Source: Pythium myriotylum (lineage: Eukaryota; Oomycota; Peronosporomycetes; Pythiales; Pythiaceae). Taken from it: a stretch of DNA of 64,000 nt. Under the pieces are notes generated by a model. It saw nothing but the letters and a program-made list of their open reading frames with translations. It was not told the origin of the DNA and made no database searches. This document shows positions 9,284-19,678 of the stretch, in pieces. Numbering within the stretch: the stretch's first letter is position 1; every line of letters starts with the position of its first letter. Location of the stretch: positions 2,418,001 through 2,482,000 of the forward strand of contig JALJCQ010000012.1 of the NCBI GenBank assembly GCA_023091665.1, in the 5' to 3' direction. The translations under genes and the position numbers were made by a program.

Positions 9284-12200
9284 ATGTGGCGGCGGCGTGG
9301 CTCCATCAGCGGAAGCAACAACTCACACGCAAACGAGAATCACGGCAGTAATGGCCACAGCTACAGCAATAGCACCGCCGCTGGCACCGGTGCAACGCGC
9401 TTGTCAGAAACAGGGGCACAACTTGCGAGCTTTGCAACACGTAGTTCGTTTTTCGGTAGCGATCCGCGCGCAGCTGACCGACCTCTCGTGTTCTCTGTGG
9501 ACGTGCCAACTCCTGGTCCGCTTGGTCTCGATCTGCGCGCACGCCATGTTGAGCGTGATAAGCCACAGCGTGGAGCCGTGGTCAAAGGCTTCCGGCCAGT
9601 TCAGGACGGTCGGAAGGGCTTCGTGGAGGAGACGGGCCGAGTTCGAATCGGCGACATTCTACAGATCATCCATCAGACGTATATCGATGACATGCCGTTC
9701 GAACTTATTGTCAAACACGCTATGCAACTGCAACGAGAACCTGATGCTTGGCCGCTCAAGCTGGAGTTTCGAAGAGAACAGGCTCCAGGTGAAGCGATTG
9801 ACGACGCAGGTGTCAGGCCCAGACGCTCGAGTTTCTTCCGGTCCTCGATGATCAATCCAGTCTCTGATACAGGAACGTTTAATGAGAAGCTGCAGTATTT
9901 CCGCGGTTTCTTTGCCAATAAGATTCCTACTGGCGGCGCCGCACCAAAGGCGAAGGAGAAGGGCCCGATGCCTGCTCAAGAAGTCGTGAACGAAATGTAT
10001 CGCGACCTTCTCCTGAAGCGAGGTGTACCGGACGATGTCATGGATGAACTTGTACGAATCGAATCGCTCGAGAACAAGTGGCATGTTGTGTGGTACGCTC
10101 AACAGCACGAAAGTGACGATCATGTTCAGTCGAGTGTCACAGACGCAAAGCGAGTAGCTGAGAGTCTAGTTGAGCTGAAGTGGGACAATCGTGGTCTTAA
10201 AGAGCTCGAATCCTTACGCAACAAGGTTTCAGCTAGCTCAGCTGAGTGGGTGGAAGCTTTTTTGGCTCGGTTCGGTCTTGACTACCTGACCATGAAGCTT
10301 CCTGATCCATCCCCGTTTCCAGTTGAAAATTCGAAGTTCGAAAAGGCAACACGCATTTGTGATGTTGTGCTCAGAATCCTCCGCTCGATTACACATTTCA
10401 CCGCAGGCGTTGAAGCCATAACGAATGTTCCCGGTCTTGTGAAGCGTGTGGCTCTATGTTTTCACACAGACAATGGCGACCTGAAAAAGCACACCCTCCA
10501 GCTACTAGGTATCGTGTGCTACAACAGCGCAGCTGGGCATCAAGCAGTTATTGAAGCATTCAACCACTACAAGGAGACCAAAGGGGAAAGTATTCGTTTC
10601 AGCTGCCTTCGAGATGCTCTTAAGTCGACCCGATACTCACTTGCTTTCAAAGAGGATGTTCTGAGCTTCGTGAACATTATTGTAAACAAGGCGATCAGGC
10701 TTGAGGATCGATTGGCAATTCGCTCAGACTTCATCGCTCTCAAAATGGCAAGCTACTTTGAAGAAATTCGGGCGAAGTCCCAAGCCGTTCAGCGACAGAA
10801 GTTTCCCTCCTTCTCTGGCCCGACAGATTCGATTTCATCCTCGAAAATCGACACTGCGCCTTCCTCCCCTATCAGACGGGAGTCTGCATCATTCAGTTCA
10901 AACCGAGATAGTGCAGCTGCTGCTGCATCTGCAGCTGCAGCGACGCTAGGTGCCGCTGTCAAGGCACAGTTGGAGGCTAACTTGCGCTCAACCAGTTTCC
11001 CTGCCAACTCAGACAGGAGGTTATCTCAAGCTAGTCGAAGTGCACCCTCTTCACCACGTGAGAGGGCATCTTCAGCGGATTTTGATCGATTTTCGATCAC
11101 AAGCAGCCGACAGTCAATCCCCTCTATTACTGATGATGGTTTGGTCCTCGGAAAGTCCAGCAGTGTTACTCAGCTAAGGAGCCAGCTTGACAGTATGGAG
11201 AAACAGATCGAAGTTTTTGAACGTTTCATGGAAGATGATCGCAAGGACACTATCTATGAACAGACCGACTTATCTTCTGCTGAAAGCGTGTTCAAGTCGC
11301 TTTGGGATACGGTAGCCTCTGATCCAGAACTTCAGGCGTGTTTATTGTCAATCCTTCAACAGCTGTTGTTTTTTCCCGGTGACCGTGTGATTGGCAAAGA
11401 AATGTGGGCGCTAAGTGAACGACTCATGAAGCAAGTAGCGTTACTTTCACCGGTAGAGGAAGTGCGCAATTTCGAGATGGGCTACGACGATCGAAAAGTA
11501 GTCCTTCGCCTCAGAGACAAGTACACTGAATTCTTGCAGAAATGTGCAGACGAAGATCCAACTTTCCGATTCCGTATTGGCCCGATAATTGTAATTGAGA
11601 ACCGGAAACCAGACTCCGCAGAAGAGCTTCTTTTAAGCGAACCAGATACGGCCGAAGAAACCGATGAGGAAGATGCTCCTGAAAGTGTCACTGCTCGGGA
11701 TCATCCAGACCTGGTAAAATACTTCAAACTTCTCAAAATGGGAATGCCAATCGATCAAGTGAAATTGAAAATGCAAAGCGAGCTAACAACGTTCGATATA
11801 AGCATACTTGACACACCTGACAAGATCATTTCAACTGGGAAGCAAGATGCTGAGGGAATCCGAGCAGACGAACATCCCAAATTCGCGAAGTTTTTCAAGT
11901 TGTTGAAAATGGGAATGCCGATCACACATGTGCAGCTCAAGATGAAAACGGAAGGCCTCGATGGAAGCGTTTTAGATTCCCCTGGAAAGCTGCTGGACGA
12001 TGAAGGCAACGAGTTGAAGAGCCCAGAAGAAGCGTTTGAAGGCATCCCAGTCCGTGATCACGAGAAGTTTACCAAGTACTTCAAGCTTATGAAAATGGGG
12101 ATGCCATTGGAGCATATTAAGCTCAAGGCTGCAGCTGATGGCTTGAATGCTTCTCTGCTCGACACACCCGATACTTTACTAGACAAAGACGGGAACATTT

Positions 12201-14761
12201 TTGTGCTGCCTCCGAGGCAGATACCAGTGCGAGAACACGAGAAGTTTGCGAAGTTTTTTAAGTTGATCAAGATGGGAATGCCTCTAGAACAGGTCAAGAT
12301 GAAGGCGGCTTCAGAGGGTTTAGATTCGTCTCTGTTGGATACACCGGATGAACTTCTGAATGAAGATGGCACCAAATCTCAACCCACAGCTACTGTGGCT
12401 GGTGTTCCTGCACGGGATCACGAAAAGTACTCGAAGTTCTTCAAACTTCTCAAGATGGGGATGCCCTTGGAGCACGTGAAACTAAAGGTTTCTTCTGAGG
12501 GCTTGCTTCCCGACATCCTCGACCATCCCGATAAACTTCTCGATGCTGACGGCCGGGAAGTTGGCCAGCCAACTAAAACTGGAGTAGCAGCGAAGGAACA
12601 CGAGAAGTACGCGAAATTTTTCAAGCTTCTCAAAATGGGAATGCCGATTGATCACATTAAGCTCAAGGTATCTTCTGAGGGCTTGAATCCATCGATCATG
12701 GACTCTCCAGATACAATCCTCGATCTTGATGGCAAGGAAGTTGTGGAATCAGTAAAGGGTATCAAAGTCTCGGAGCACGAGAAGTTCCAGAAGTTTTTCA
12801 AGTTGTTGAAGATGGGAATGCCGCTCGAACATGTCAAGATGAAAGTGAGTGTAGAAGGGCTAAATGCTGCTCTTTTGGAAGCCCCGGACACTCTTGTTGA
12901 TGTTGATGGCAAGGAGATAAAGAACGCGCCGTCAGTTCGTGAGGTGATGGTATCCGAGCACCCGTCGTACGCGAAGTACTTCAAACTCATGAAGATGGGA
13001 ATGCCGCGACCACAATTGGAGCTCAAGATGGAGGCAGAAGGACTGAACCCGAAACTACTCAATTCTCCTGATACGTTAATCCCGGAAACGACCCCTGAAA
13101 ATGAGTCAGTGAAGAAAAAACCAGCCGTTCCCCCACCACCACCAAAGCCTAAACTTCGCAATCTGTATTGGGAAACCGTGCAGGATACCGCAATGGGTGG
13201 TACTATTTGGGAAGAGTTTGCTCAGCCCAACAGCGAGGTCGCAAGCAACCCAGTCGCTGCGTTGTTCGCCAAACCAGTTCAGAAAGACCGAGTGCTCGAC
13301 AAGTATGTGGGTCAGCTGGCTGAGATCTTTGTTAACAAACCACCGAAGGTGAAAGAAGAAGCGAAGAAGTCTGGCATGAAGAAGCGTGCCCCAACTCGTG
13401 TTGCTCTTATCGACGTGAAACGAGCCAATAATATTGGAATCATGTTGGCGCGATTTCGTCTGCCGTACGCAAAGATTCGTGACGCGATTTTGGAGGTTGA
13501 CAAAGAACTATTGTCAAGCGAAAAACTCTCGGCACTAATTCAATTCGCCCCAGAAGAAGCCGAATTTGAAGCTGTCAAGGCCTACACTGGCAACCCCAAG
13601 TTGCTTGGAGACGCAGAGCAGTACTTTCGTGAGCTTCTTCCAGTTCCTCGGATTACTACGCGTTTACAGGCAATTCATGCTACATGGCAGTTTGACTCGT
13701 ATGTTGAAGAACAAACTCGGTTGGTGGATTCTGTGCGTAACGCGTGCATTGAGCTCAAGCAATGTGCGCGCTTGCGTGAAATATTCAAGGTGGTGTTGAC
13801 GCTAGGTAACGCCCTCAATGACGGCACTGCTCGAGGTGGGGCCAAGGGATTCCGACTAAGTATCTTGCTCAAGCTGAATCAAGTGAAGGCTAGTGATAAC
13901 TCTATCACATTGCTCAATTACGTTGCTCAAGTGTTGCGGTCGAAGGATCCAGCAATTCTCAATTTCAATGAGGAACTGCCATCTATTGAAAGCGCTAGTC
14001 GAGTGACGATTCAGGTATTGAGGGCTGGAGAGGCTGCTGTTCGGAAAGCAGCCAGTCTGATTTGTGATGAACTGGACGAGCATGCGAAGCTTGTGTCTCC
14101 AGAAGAAGAGAAGGAGGAAGGTGAGGAACCAACTGCAGGCGACGGATCCAAAGAGGAAGGTGATGCAACTCAAGGAGCTCCACGAGTGAAGGATTGTTTT
14201 CAGAGCGCTATTCGACCGTTTGCGGAACGTGCTAAGCTCACCTCAGAACGCATTCAGCTTGAACTTGATGAAATGCAGCGTGGTTTCGAAGAAACTGTCA
14301 CGTTCTACGGTGAAGATCCCACTAGCGCTGAATGTGGTCCAGATAGCTTTTTCTCTATCTTTTATTCGTTTGCCAAGCTACTTCAAACTGCGGACCGCGA
14401 CAATGAGCGCCGCCGCATCACAGAAGAGCGCCGGATTCGTCGCGAAGAAGAAACGAAGAAACGCCTTGAGATGCTAAAGAACAAGAAGAAGAGCTCCAGC
14501 TTCGCAGCACTCAAGGAGGGAGATGTGGATGATATTATGAGCAAAATTCGTGCGAAGCGCGTTGCTGAGAAGCGGAAGGAGCTATTGGAAGCATCTTTTG
14601 AGGATACAGATCGTCTTCGACCGACGTCTCGCGCAAATGCCAATTTGCAGACGCCACGAAGCACAAATAGCCCTCTCGCTCTTCGAGTTGGCTCTAGCGA
14701 TCCGACGTCTCCACCACCGCCCAAGAGCGAGCCGCTTCGACCAGCAGTAGAAGTAGTTTAG
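9284..14761 (+). CDS. Diaphanous-type formin with eight WASHC3-like motifs (PDZ-GBD/FH3-repeats-FH2-DAD)
   Basis: A single 1,825-codon open frame runs from ATG 9284 to TAG 14759-14761. Residues about 67-165 resemble a PDZ domain (PGPLGLDLRARH, then GRVRIGDILQIIHQ). Residues about 229-500 resemble the Rho-binding GBD/FH3 region of diaphanous formins. Residues about 805-1267 contain eight tandem motifs of the form H-x-K-aro-x-K-aro-aro-KLxKMGMP followed by KxKxxxEGL and LD-x-PD. These resemble the single C-terminal motif of WASHC3 (CCDC53). FH1 is reduced to one KPAVPPPPPKPK stretch at about 1276-1287. FH2, which nucleates unbranched actin filaments as a dimer, spans about 1290-1733, starting NLYWETV. 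A DAD-like element, GDVDDIMSKIRAKR with basic tail, lies at about 1746-1767, consistent with autoinhibition. The intronless state contrasts with its neighbours. Confidence 0.88.
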   Translation: MWRRRGSISGSNNSHANENHGSNGHSYSNSTAAGTGATRLSETGAQLASFATRSSFFGSDPRAADRPLVFSVDVPTPGPLGLDLRARHVERDKPQRGAVVKGFRPVQDGRKGFVEETGRVRIGDILQIIHQTYIDDMPFELIVKHAMQLQREPDAWPLKLEFRREQAPGEAIDDAGVRPRRSSFFRSSMINPVSDTGTFNEKLQYFRGFFANKIPTGGAAPKAKEKGPMPAQEVVNEMYRDLLLKRGVPDDVMDELVRIESLENKWHVVWYAQQHESDDHVQSSVTDAKRVAESLVELKWDNRGLKELESLRNKVSASSAEWVEAFLARFGLDYLTMKLPDPSPFPVENSKFEKATRICDVVLRILRSITHFTAGVEAITNVPGLVKRVALCFHTDNGDLKKHTLQLLGIVCYNSAAGHQAVIEAFNHYKETKGESIRFSCLRDALKSTRYSLAFKEDVLSFVNIIVNKAIRLEDRLAIRSDFIALKMASYFEEIRAKSQAVQRQKFPSFSGPTDSISSSKIDTAPSSPIRRESASFSSNRDSAAAAASAAAATLGAAVKAQLEANLRSTSFPANSDRRLSQASRSAPSSPRERASSADFDRFSITSSRQSIPSITDDGLVLGKSSSVTQLRSQLDSMEKQIEVFERFMEDDRKDTIYEQTDLSSAESVFKSLWDTVASDPELQACLLSILQQLLFFPGDRVIGKEMWALSERLMKQVALLSPVEEVRNFEMGYDDRKVVLRLRDKYTEFLQKCADEDPTFRFRIGPIIVIENRKPDSAEELLLSEPDTAEETDEEDAPESVTARDHPDLVKYFKLLKMGMPIDQVKLKMQSELTTFDISILDTPDKIISTGKQDAEGIRADEHPKFAKFFKLLKMGMPITHVQLKMKTEGLDGSVLDSPGKLLDDEGNELKSPEEAFEGIPVRDHEKFTKYFKLMKMGMPLEHIKLKAAADGLNASLLDTPDTLLDKDGNIFVLPPRQIPVREHEKFAKFFKLIKMGMPLEQVKMKAASEGLDSSLLDTPDELLNEDGTKSQPTATVAGVPARDHEKYSKFFKLLKMGMPLEHVKLKVSSEGLLPDILDHPDKLLDADGREVGQPTKTGVAAKEHEKYAKFFKLLKMGMPIDHIKLKVSSEGLNPSIMDSPDTILDLDGKEVVESVKGIKVSEHEKFQKFFKLLKMGMPLEHVKMKVSVEGLNAALLEAPDTLVDVDGKEIKNAPSVREVMVSEHPSYAKYFKLMKMGMPRPQLELKMEAEGLNPKLLNSPDTLIPETTPENESVKKKPAVPPPPPKPKLRNLYWETVQDTAMGGTIWEEFAQPNSEVASNPVAALFAKPVQKDRVLDKYVGQLAEIFVNKPPKVKEEAKKSGMKKRAPTRVALIDVKRANNIGIMLARFRLPYAKIRDAILEVDKELLSSEKLSALIQFAPEEAEFEAVKAYTGNPKLLGDAEQYFRELLPVPRITTRLQAIHATWQFDSYVEEQTRLVDSVRNACIELKQCARLREIFKVVLTLGNALNDGTARGGAKGFRLSILLKLNQVKASDNSITLLNYVAQVLRSKDPAILNFNEELPSIESASRVTIQVLRAGEAAVRKAASLICDELDEHAKLVSPEEEKEEGEEPTAGDGSKEEGDATQGAPRVKDCFQSAIRPFAERAKLTSERIQLELDEMQRGFEETVTFYGEDPTSAECGPDSFFSIFYSFAKLLQTADRDNERRRITEERRIRREEETKKRLEMLKNKKKSSSFAALKEGDVDDIMSKIRAKRVAEKRKELLEASFEDTDRLRPTSRANANLQTPRSTNSPLALRVGSSDPTSPPPPKSEPLRPAVEVV

Positions 14762-14828
14762 TCTGGTTGCTCTGTTGAGCCTAATTTATCAGTAGATCTG
14801 GGGTGGGTTTGTGTCTGTATTGTGTGTG

Positions 14829-16187
14829 ATGGCCGACTTTGCTCAGCATGCGGACAAGATTCGCCGACAACTGGACGAATTTCTAGCCCGCGCCAAGATT
14901 GCAGCGCCTCAGAGCCTCTCAGACCCAACCTTGCACTTCCAGCGACGTCATCGTGCGCCTTTGCCACTCCAAGATAGCTTTGCGGTTAGTCTCACTCGAA
15001 CTCTCCTGCTCGTCCCATCGCACTAACCGTGTCGTGGCAGCCCAGATGCCAAGGTTTCATCAGATATGGATGTCAACAGCCATATAGCGGTTTGTCCTCT
15101 GCGGGTCAGTTCTTGGATCACCTTGAACGAAGGAGCAAATCAAAAAATGTCGCGAGTCCAGAAGAGAACACGCAAACCATCGTCGAAAGTCTTGTTGAGC
15201 CCCCTCGGCGGATTCAAAGCGCCTCTACCTTTGATCCTTCATCCCTTTTCATTGAAATTGCGACCGTCGCAAGCAATTCCAGAAAGCTAAATGAGATCGT
15301 CCAGAAATGGAGTCGAATTCCTTGGCAGTTTGCAAGAATCCCGTTTGATGGCTCCATCCGAACATGGGTTAAAGGCAGTCTCGAGAAATGGATTTTGGCA
15401 GAACTTGCTCGGCGTCAACACTTACCTTTGGAAGAGCTTGACCAAGAACTGGTTGCTTACATTATAGGTTTACTTGAGCATCCTGAGTACTCTCATCCAG
15501 ATACAGTCTCGACGGAACTCCGCGATCTACTGACAAACATCGATACCAAGGTATTCACGATTTTTCTCAAGAGAATACTACCATCGCGCATTACGTTGAC
15601 TCGGACTTTGATGCAGGACTTTGTGTTGGCGCTATGGCGGTTTCTTATCATTCAAATCGGAGAGCTCACTCTTCCACTATCATCACCAGAGCCAGTGACA
15701 GGACGGGTACGATTATATACGAGCTTGGTCCCCAGCATCTTGTGCTTATCTGTTGCACGCTGGGCAGAGCAATGCTGAACATGAGCTATCCGCCGCGGTG
15801 GCCAGCATATCGAAACCTAATGCTCTCGAGCGTGAAACCACTATGTCTGATCCAAAGTTCCATCTCTCCAGCACTGGCAAACGTCAGCGTCCGTCGTACC
15901 GCGGAAAGGGCGGTCAGTCTGGTCCATACGACTCGCTGAGAAGAATGTTGGCAAACTCCATGGCTCAACTGAGCCAAGAAGTGGGTCAGAAACTGGAGAG
16001 GAGTGGAAATGATAAGCCACCATTTATGATGGTTCAGACTGGAACCAGTAGACAAGTCGCGGACTGGCGTGACAGCAGCGATCCTCTCAAAGTTCGCGAC
16101 AAAGATCGGTGGTACGGCGATATTCGGAGTCGTGATCAGACTTGGGGGTTGCGTCGACGACAACGGGGTCGGGACAGATATCGATAG
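14829..16187 (+). CDS. PWI-like domain protein, CCDC43-like, 4 exons
   Basis: Exons 14829-14984, 15041-15550, 15617-15706 and 15768-16187 (introns 56, 66 and 61 nt) give 391 aa. Residues about 155-240 resemble a PWI fold: IRTWVKGSLEKWIL, then LVAYIIGLLEHPE, and after the splice DFVLALWRFLIIQIGEL. PWI domains bind nucleic acid in splicing factors, and CCDC43 carries a related one. The C-terminus is very basic and Arg-rich (WGLRRRQRGRDRYR). An RNA-processing role is inferred from the domain only. The start at 14829 begins MADFAQHADKIRRQL, an amphipathic helix. It lies 67 bp after the formin stop on the same strand. Confidence 0.72.
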
Positions 16188-16352
16188 TGAGGAGGGCAGG
16201 CACAAAGAGACTCAAATAAACGAAGACCCGCAAGAAAATGGACTGAAAATTGAGAACTCAGTCAGCTTCGGTGTTCTGCCACTAAGAATAAACAAGCGCA
16301 TTCAGCTCGGTTCGATCTAGTCCCCAAGGTGCAGGTTGTCTAACTAGCTTTC

Positions 16353-18668
16353 ATGGGGGCTATTGAGTCGAAGGTAGCTGCACAGCAGACGACAACTGTG
16401 ACGACAGTGTCCAGATCCTCCCGTACTGCCTATAAGCAGGCGCCATTGAGTCGACTGGGATTTACTTTTCTGCGGAAACAGAACAAGACAACGCCTTCTG
16501 AGTCGCTCGAGTTAAATCACTCCAATTCACATACGGTGAAGGCTTTACCAACTACAACGACACATCAAACTGAAAGACACCTACGTGATCACGAGCGAGT
16601 TGATCCAGGAGATTTCTCTCACGGTTTGGCCGCCCAGACAATAACAAAACCAAATTCTACTTTTTTCCACCTAGGATTTGATGAGCTCTCAATTCAGCTA
16701 CTGAAGGCTGTCAAGAGAGGTGACCAGGAGATAATCGAGCGCGTCAATGAAGCTGCTGCAAAGAAGCAACTTTCCATCTTAAATGTCCGTGGGATGTGGG
16801 AAAGTACACCACTGATATATGCGTGCCAATATTGCCATGAAGGAGTTGCGTTATGGTTGATTGATGAAGGAGCAGACATATGTCTCTCAAACGAGCGAGG
16901 TGTCACTCCACTGCTACTCGCAAGTCTTGAGGGAATGGGGCCAGTGGTAGAACGGATACTGCAGAAGTTACAGGACATGAGGACATGCGAAGGATACGTC
17001 CCTATTGACAATCAAGTTGGGATAGTCTACAATTCACTGATCGATTTGAATGTTCGTGCAACTCCAATGTTGGCTGCAAGTATGAACGGCCATGAAGCCG
17101 TCATTAGGCTCTTACTTGAGCATGGTGCAAATGTCAACTGTGGGTTGGCACTGGATCAATCGAAGATGAACGGATTGGGTTCTTGTGGTGAGCGAGGCGC
17201 TGATCCCAAAATGCTTCCCATCTTGGTCGCAGCGAAATATGGACATGCATCAGCTATCCGTGTGCTGATGGAACACGGTGCCAACGTAGACGTGACAGAC
17301 GGAAGTGGTAACCACGCTCTACATTTGGTATGTGAAACCGGGAATGAAGAGTGTGCTACAGCGTTTCTACGATCAGTATCGGGAGCATCAAACGAGAGGT
17401 GGAAGACACCAAATAACAGCGGCTACACACCACTCCACTACTGCGCCATGAAAAATCTCCAAGGCGCGGTGGAGTTAATGCTTGTCAAGCTGAAGTGGGG
17501 GATTGATTGCGACTTTGTCAATGCCAAGAGTATGAATCGCCAAGAGACAGCATTAATACTGGCTTGCAGAAAGAAGCACTTTGCTGTTGCGAAGATATTG
17601 CTAAATAATGGCGCTGATATGATGCTGCAAGACCGCGGAGGAACGTCGGCATTCGATTTACTGAAGCAACAGAAAAGAGATGAGTTGATCAATCTATGTA
17701 CTGATCAGAAGGGAGTTCTCAACCTTCGCGATCAACTGTCTTGGAACGTGATTAGCCCATTTCCACATCTTGTCTCCTCAACACCAGAGGCAACTGGCAA
17801 CATCCTCTCGCATATCTCAGGAAACCAAGTTGGGGCCTTTGGAGAAGACAGGTTGGGAGAACAACTTGAAACGCGAGGCTTTAACGTATATCAAAATAGT
17901 CGAGATCAAGCTATAACCAACACCTCTTCGGCGAAACCTCAAGGCTGCGACATGGACAAACTGGACAAGACACCGACCTTAACTCAAGAATCAAATCACC
18001 TATCGGCCATTGGCAATTCTTCGCTAGATCAATGCGGGAAAGAGGATGATAGCAGTGAGGGACGGGTTATTTCGCCAAAGTTGACGAATCATGATATGAA
18101 ACAACTCCCGACAGTTGTCGCAAACCTCAGCCAAGCTCGTAACCAAGATTTAGACGTCGCAAGTAACTGTTGTGGTTGTACGGAAGTAGAGCAGTCAGAG
18201 ACCCAATTTGTGTCGACAACCAGTACAACGATTGGAAGCAACCAGTCTTGTCGGCCAACTGGAGCAGCGATCAGTACGTCGCACACAAGAGCCAAAATGA
18301 TGTCCACAGACGACCTTCCTCCATTGATTTGTGATGATGAAGTTATCGAGCAAACTTCGGGTGAAAAAGACTCTGCACGAAGTGCAGAGGTCGGCCATTT
18401 CTCCGAGATACGTACGAGTGAATCAACTGTAGCCACGAAGTCTATCGCCCCTCTTGTGGAACATCGTGGAATGAGTGGATCGACTTATATAAATCTTTCC
18501 GTTGCAACCAAGGCAGGCTCTACTCAAAAGATCCATCCAAAATCAAGGAAGAAGAAACACTCACGTGAAAAACTAAGCAGCCCCACAGCTTCCCGACCGA
18601 AGCATCGCACAGCCACACTAAAACTAAGTGGCCAAAATGCATCACATACATTAGTGGAAGAGGCGTGA
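16353..18668 (+). CDS. Ankyrin-repeat protein with predicted N-myristoylation site
   Basis: An uninterrupted 771-aa frame starts MGAIESK. Gly2 with Ser6 and a basic residue 7 fits the N-myristoyltransferase consensus, suggesting membrane anchoring (inference). Residues about 110-446 hold roughly eight ankyrin units, the clearest being TPMLAASMNGHEAVIRLLLE, PILVAAKYGHASAIRVLMEH, GYTPLHYCAMKNLQGAVEL and TALILACRKKHFAVAKILL, several with a trailing HGAN or NGAD loop. Ankyrin repeats mediate protein binding. The remaining 320 residues are Ser/Thr/Gln-rich and look disordered, with a basic patch (KSRKKKHSREK) near the C-terminus. No enzyme domain is visible, so the partner is unknown. It converges on CFAP298 with only 50 bp between the stops. 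Confidence 0.82.
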   Translation: MGAIESKVAAQQTTTVTTVSRSSRTAYKQAPLSRLGFTFLRKQNKTTPSESLELNHSNSHTVKALPTTTTHQTERHLRDHERVDPGDFSHGLAAQTITKPNSTFFHLGFDELSIQLLKAVKRGDQEIIERVNEAAAKKQLSILNVRGMWESTPLIYACQYCHEGVALWLIDEGADICLSNERGVTPLLLASLEGMGPVVERILQKLQDMRTCEGYVPIDNQVGIVYNSLIDLNVRATPMLAASMNGHEAVIRLLLEHGANVNCGLALDQSKMNGLGSCGERGADPKMLPILVAAKYGHASAIRVLMEHGANVDVTDGSGNHALHLVCETGNEECATAFLRSVSGASNERWKTPNNSGYTPLHYCAMKNLQGAVELMLVKLKWGIDCDFVNAKSMNRQETALILACRKKHFAVAKILLNNGADMMLQDRGGTSAFDLLKQQKRDELINLCTDQKGVLNLRDQLSWNVISPFPHLVSSTPEATGNILSHISGNQVGAFGEDRLGEQLETRGFNVYQNSRDQAITNTSSAKPQGCDMDKLDKTPTLTQESNHLSAIGNSSLDQCGKEDDSSEGRVISPKLTNHDMKQLPTVVANLSQARNQDLDVASNCCGCTEVEQSETQFVSTTSTTIGSNQSCRPTGAAISTSHTRAKMMSTDDLPPLICDDEVIEQTSGEKDSARSAEVGHFSEIRTSESTVATKSIAPLVEHRGMSGSTYINLSVATKAGSTQKIHPKSRKKKHSREKLSSPTASRPKHRTATLKLSGQNASHTLVEEA

Positions 18669-18718
18669 AGCTCGTTATTGTCGAAGCACAATTTTCAGTG
18701 CGCAAGACGTGAAGGTAA

Positions 18719-19567
18719 TCAGAATGGACGAATGCTATTCGTCCCGCGCAGGGAGTTCTTGAGTTGTTTTGGATCAGCCCATGTCGACGTCAAGTAGTCT
18801 TCTCCGTCGTCTTCTGATATTTTCTTGAGCTCTTCCTGCTTTTTGAAATAGAAGGCCATCATCGCCTTGCGTTCGTCTTCGCTTACAGCAGCCTCTCGTG
18901 CCGGCATCCCAGCTCCTTTCTTCTGAAGTTTTACAACAATCTTTGTCTTTTCGTTCTTCCCAACGAGATCACGCACAAACTTATCGCGGTATAACTGCTT
19001 TCCTGCCCACCATACCTCTGTAGTATCTTCTGGAGTGATTTCTAGTGCAACAGAACACTCAGATAGTGCGTCCTCCACATCTTGTGCATCCAGCAGCAAC
19101 TTGATCGGGTCGTGTGAAGGAAGCCCCATGGGGAAGGCCATCGTGACTGCACCGCGAATGTTCAATAGTTTTTCGTCAAGATCAAGCTGAGTCATCGCAA
19201 CTTTCTGAGCAATCTGAAGCTGACTGTTGAGGTACTGTTTGGCATCCTCGGATACCTGGGTGAGCACGTGGCTTAATTGCGGGCCCACACCTTCTCCAGT
19301 ACGCAAGCCAAGTGGATCAGCTTCGTAGAATTGCCCCCGCAATTTTTCGTCGTGGCCTTCTTGGTACTGATCAATGCCTTGTTCGTTTGGCGACTTCGCG
19401 ATGCCATGCTTGGCAAGACCTGGAAGGGCATCGACCAGCGCCTGGAGACGCAACCGGGAGTTATTGATGCGGCAGAGCTCGCGCGTGAGCGTGTCGTTGG
19501 AGGTGTCCACAGTCGTCTCGTAGAGAAATTCGTTCTTGTCGCCGCGTTTCACATGGATCACCACCAT
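18719..19567 (-). CDS. CFAP298: CFAP298 (C21orf59/Kurly), ciliary dynein-assembly protein
   Basis: An intronless 282-aa frame. The start MVVIHVKRGD, the internal blocks LAKHGIAKSPNEQG, LNIRGAVTMAFPMGLPSHDPI, VWWAGKQLYRDK and VGKNEKTKIVVKLQKKGAGMPARE, and the end STWADPKQLKNSLRG match CFAP298 along its whole length (human protein about 290 aa). In animals CFAP298 is a cytoplasmic factor needed for axonemal dynein arm assembly and cilia polarity. Its presence implies motile flagella, consistent with a zoosporic oomycete. It is transcribed away from the TTLL gene, whose start codon is 112 bp away. Confidence 0.93.
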   Translation of the reverse strand: MVVIHVKRGDKNEFLYETTVDTSNDTLTRELCRINNSRLRLQALVDALPGLAKHGIAKSPNEQGIDQYQEGHDEKLRGQFYEADPLGLRTGEGVGPQLSHVLTQVSEDAKQYLNSQLQIAQKVAMTQLDLDEKLLNIRGAVTMAFPMGLPSHDPIKLLLDAQDVEDALSECSVALEITPEDTTEVWWAGKQLYRDKFVRDLVGKNEKTKIVVKLQKKGAGMPAREAAVSEDERKAMMAFYFKKQEELKKISEDDGEDYLTSTWADPKQLKNSLRGTNSIRPF

Positions 19568-19678
19568 GTTTGTTAGCCTCTCAGTTCAGATTTGACAACT
19601 TCCATTCCAGAACTGTGACTCTTGGGCTGAACCTGAAGCGACACAATCTGTCAAGGTATCCGGACTATCGTATACTAG
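19568..19678. promoter_or_regulatory. Bidirectional promoter region shared by CFAP298 and TTLL gene
   Basis: Only 111 bp separate the two start codons of two flagellar genes transcribed in opposite directions. TCAGTTCAGATTT at about 19582-19594 weakly resembles an initiator plus FPR in TTLL orientation, but one key position differs. No TATA box or clear X-box is visible. Confidence 0.5.

Noticed and set aside
12652..13161. Regular reverse-strand ORFs under the formin repeats
   Set aside because: Antisense readings of the KMGMP repeats, with stops at unit borders.
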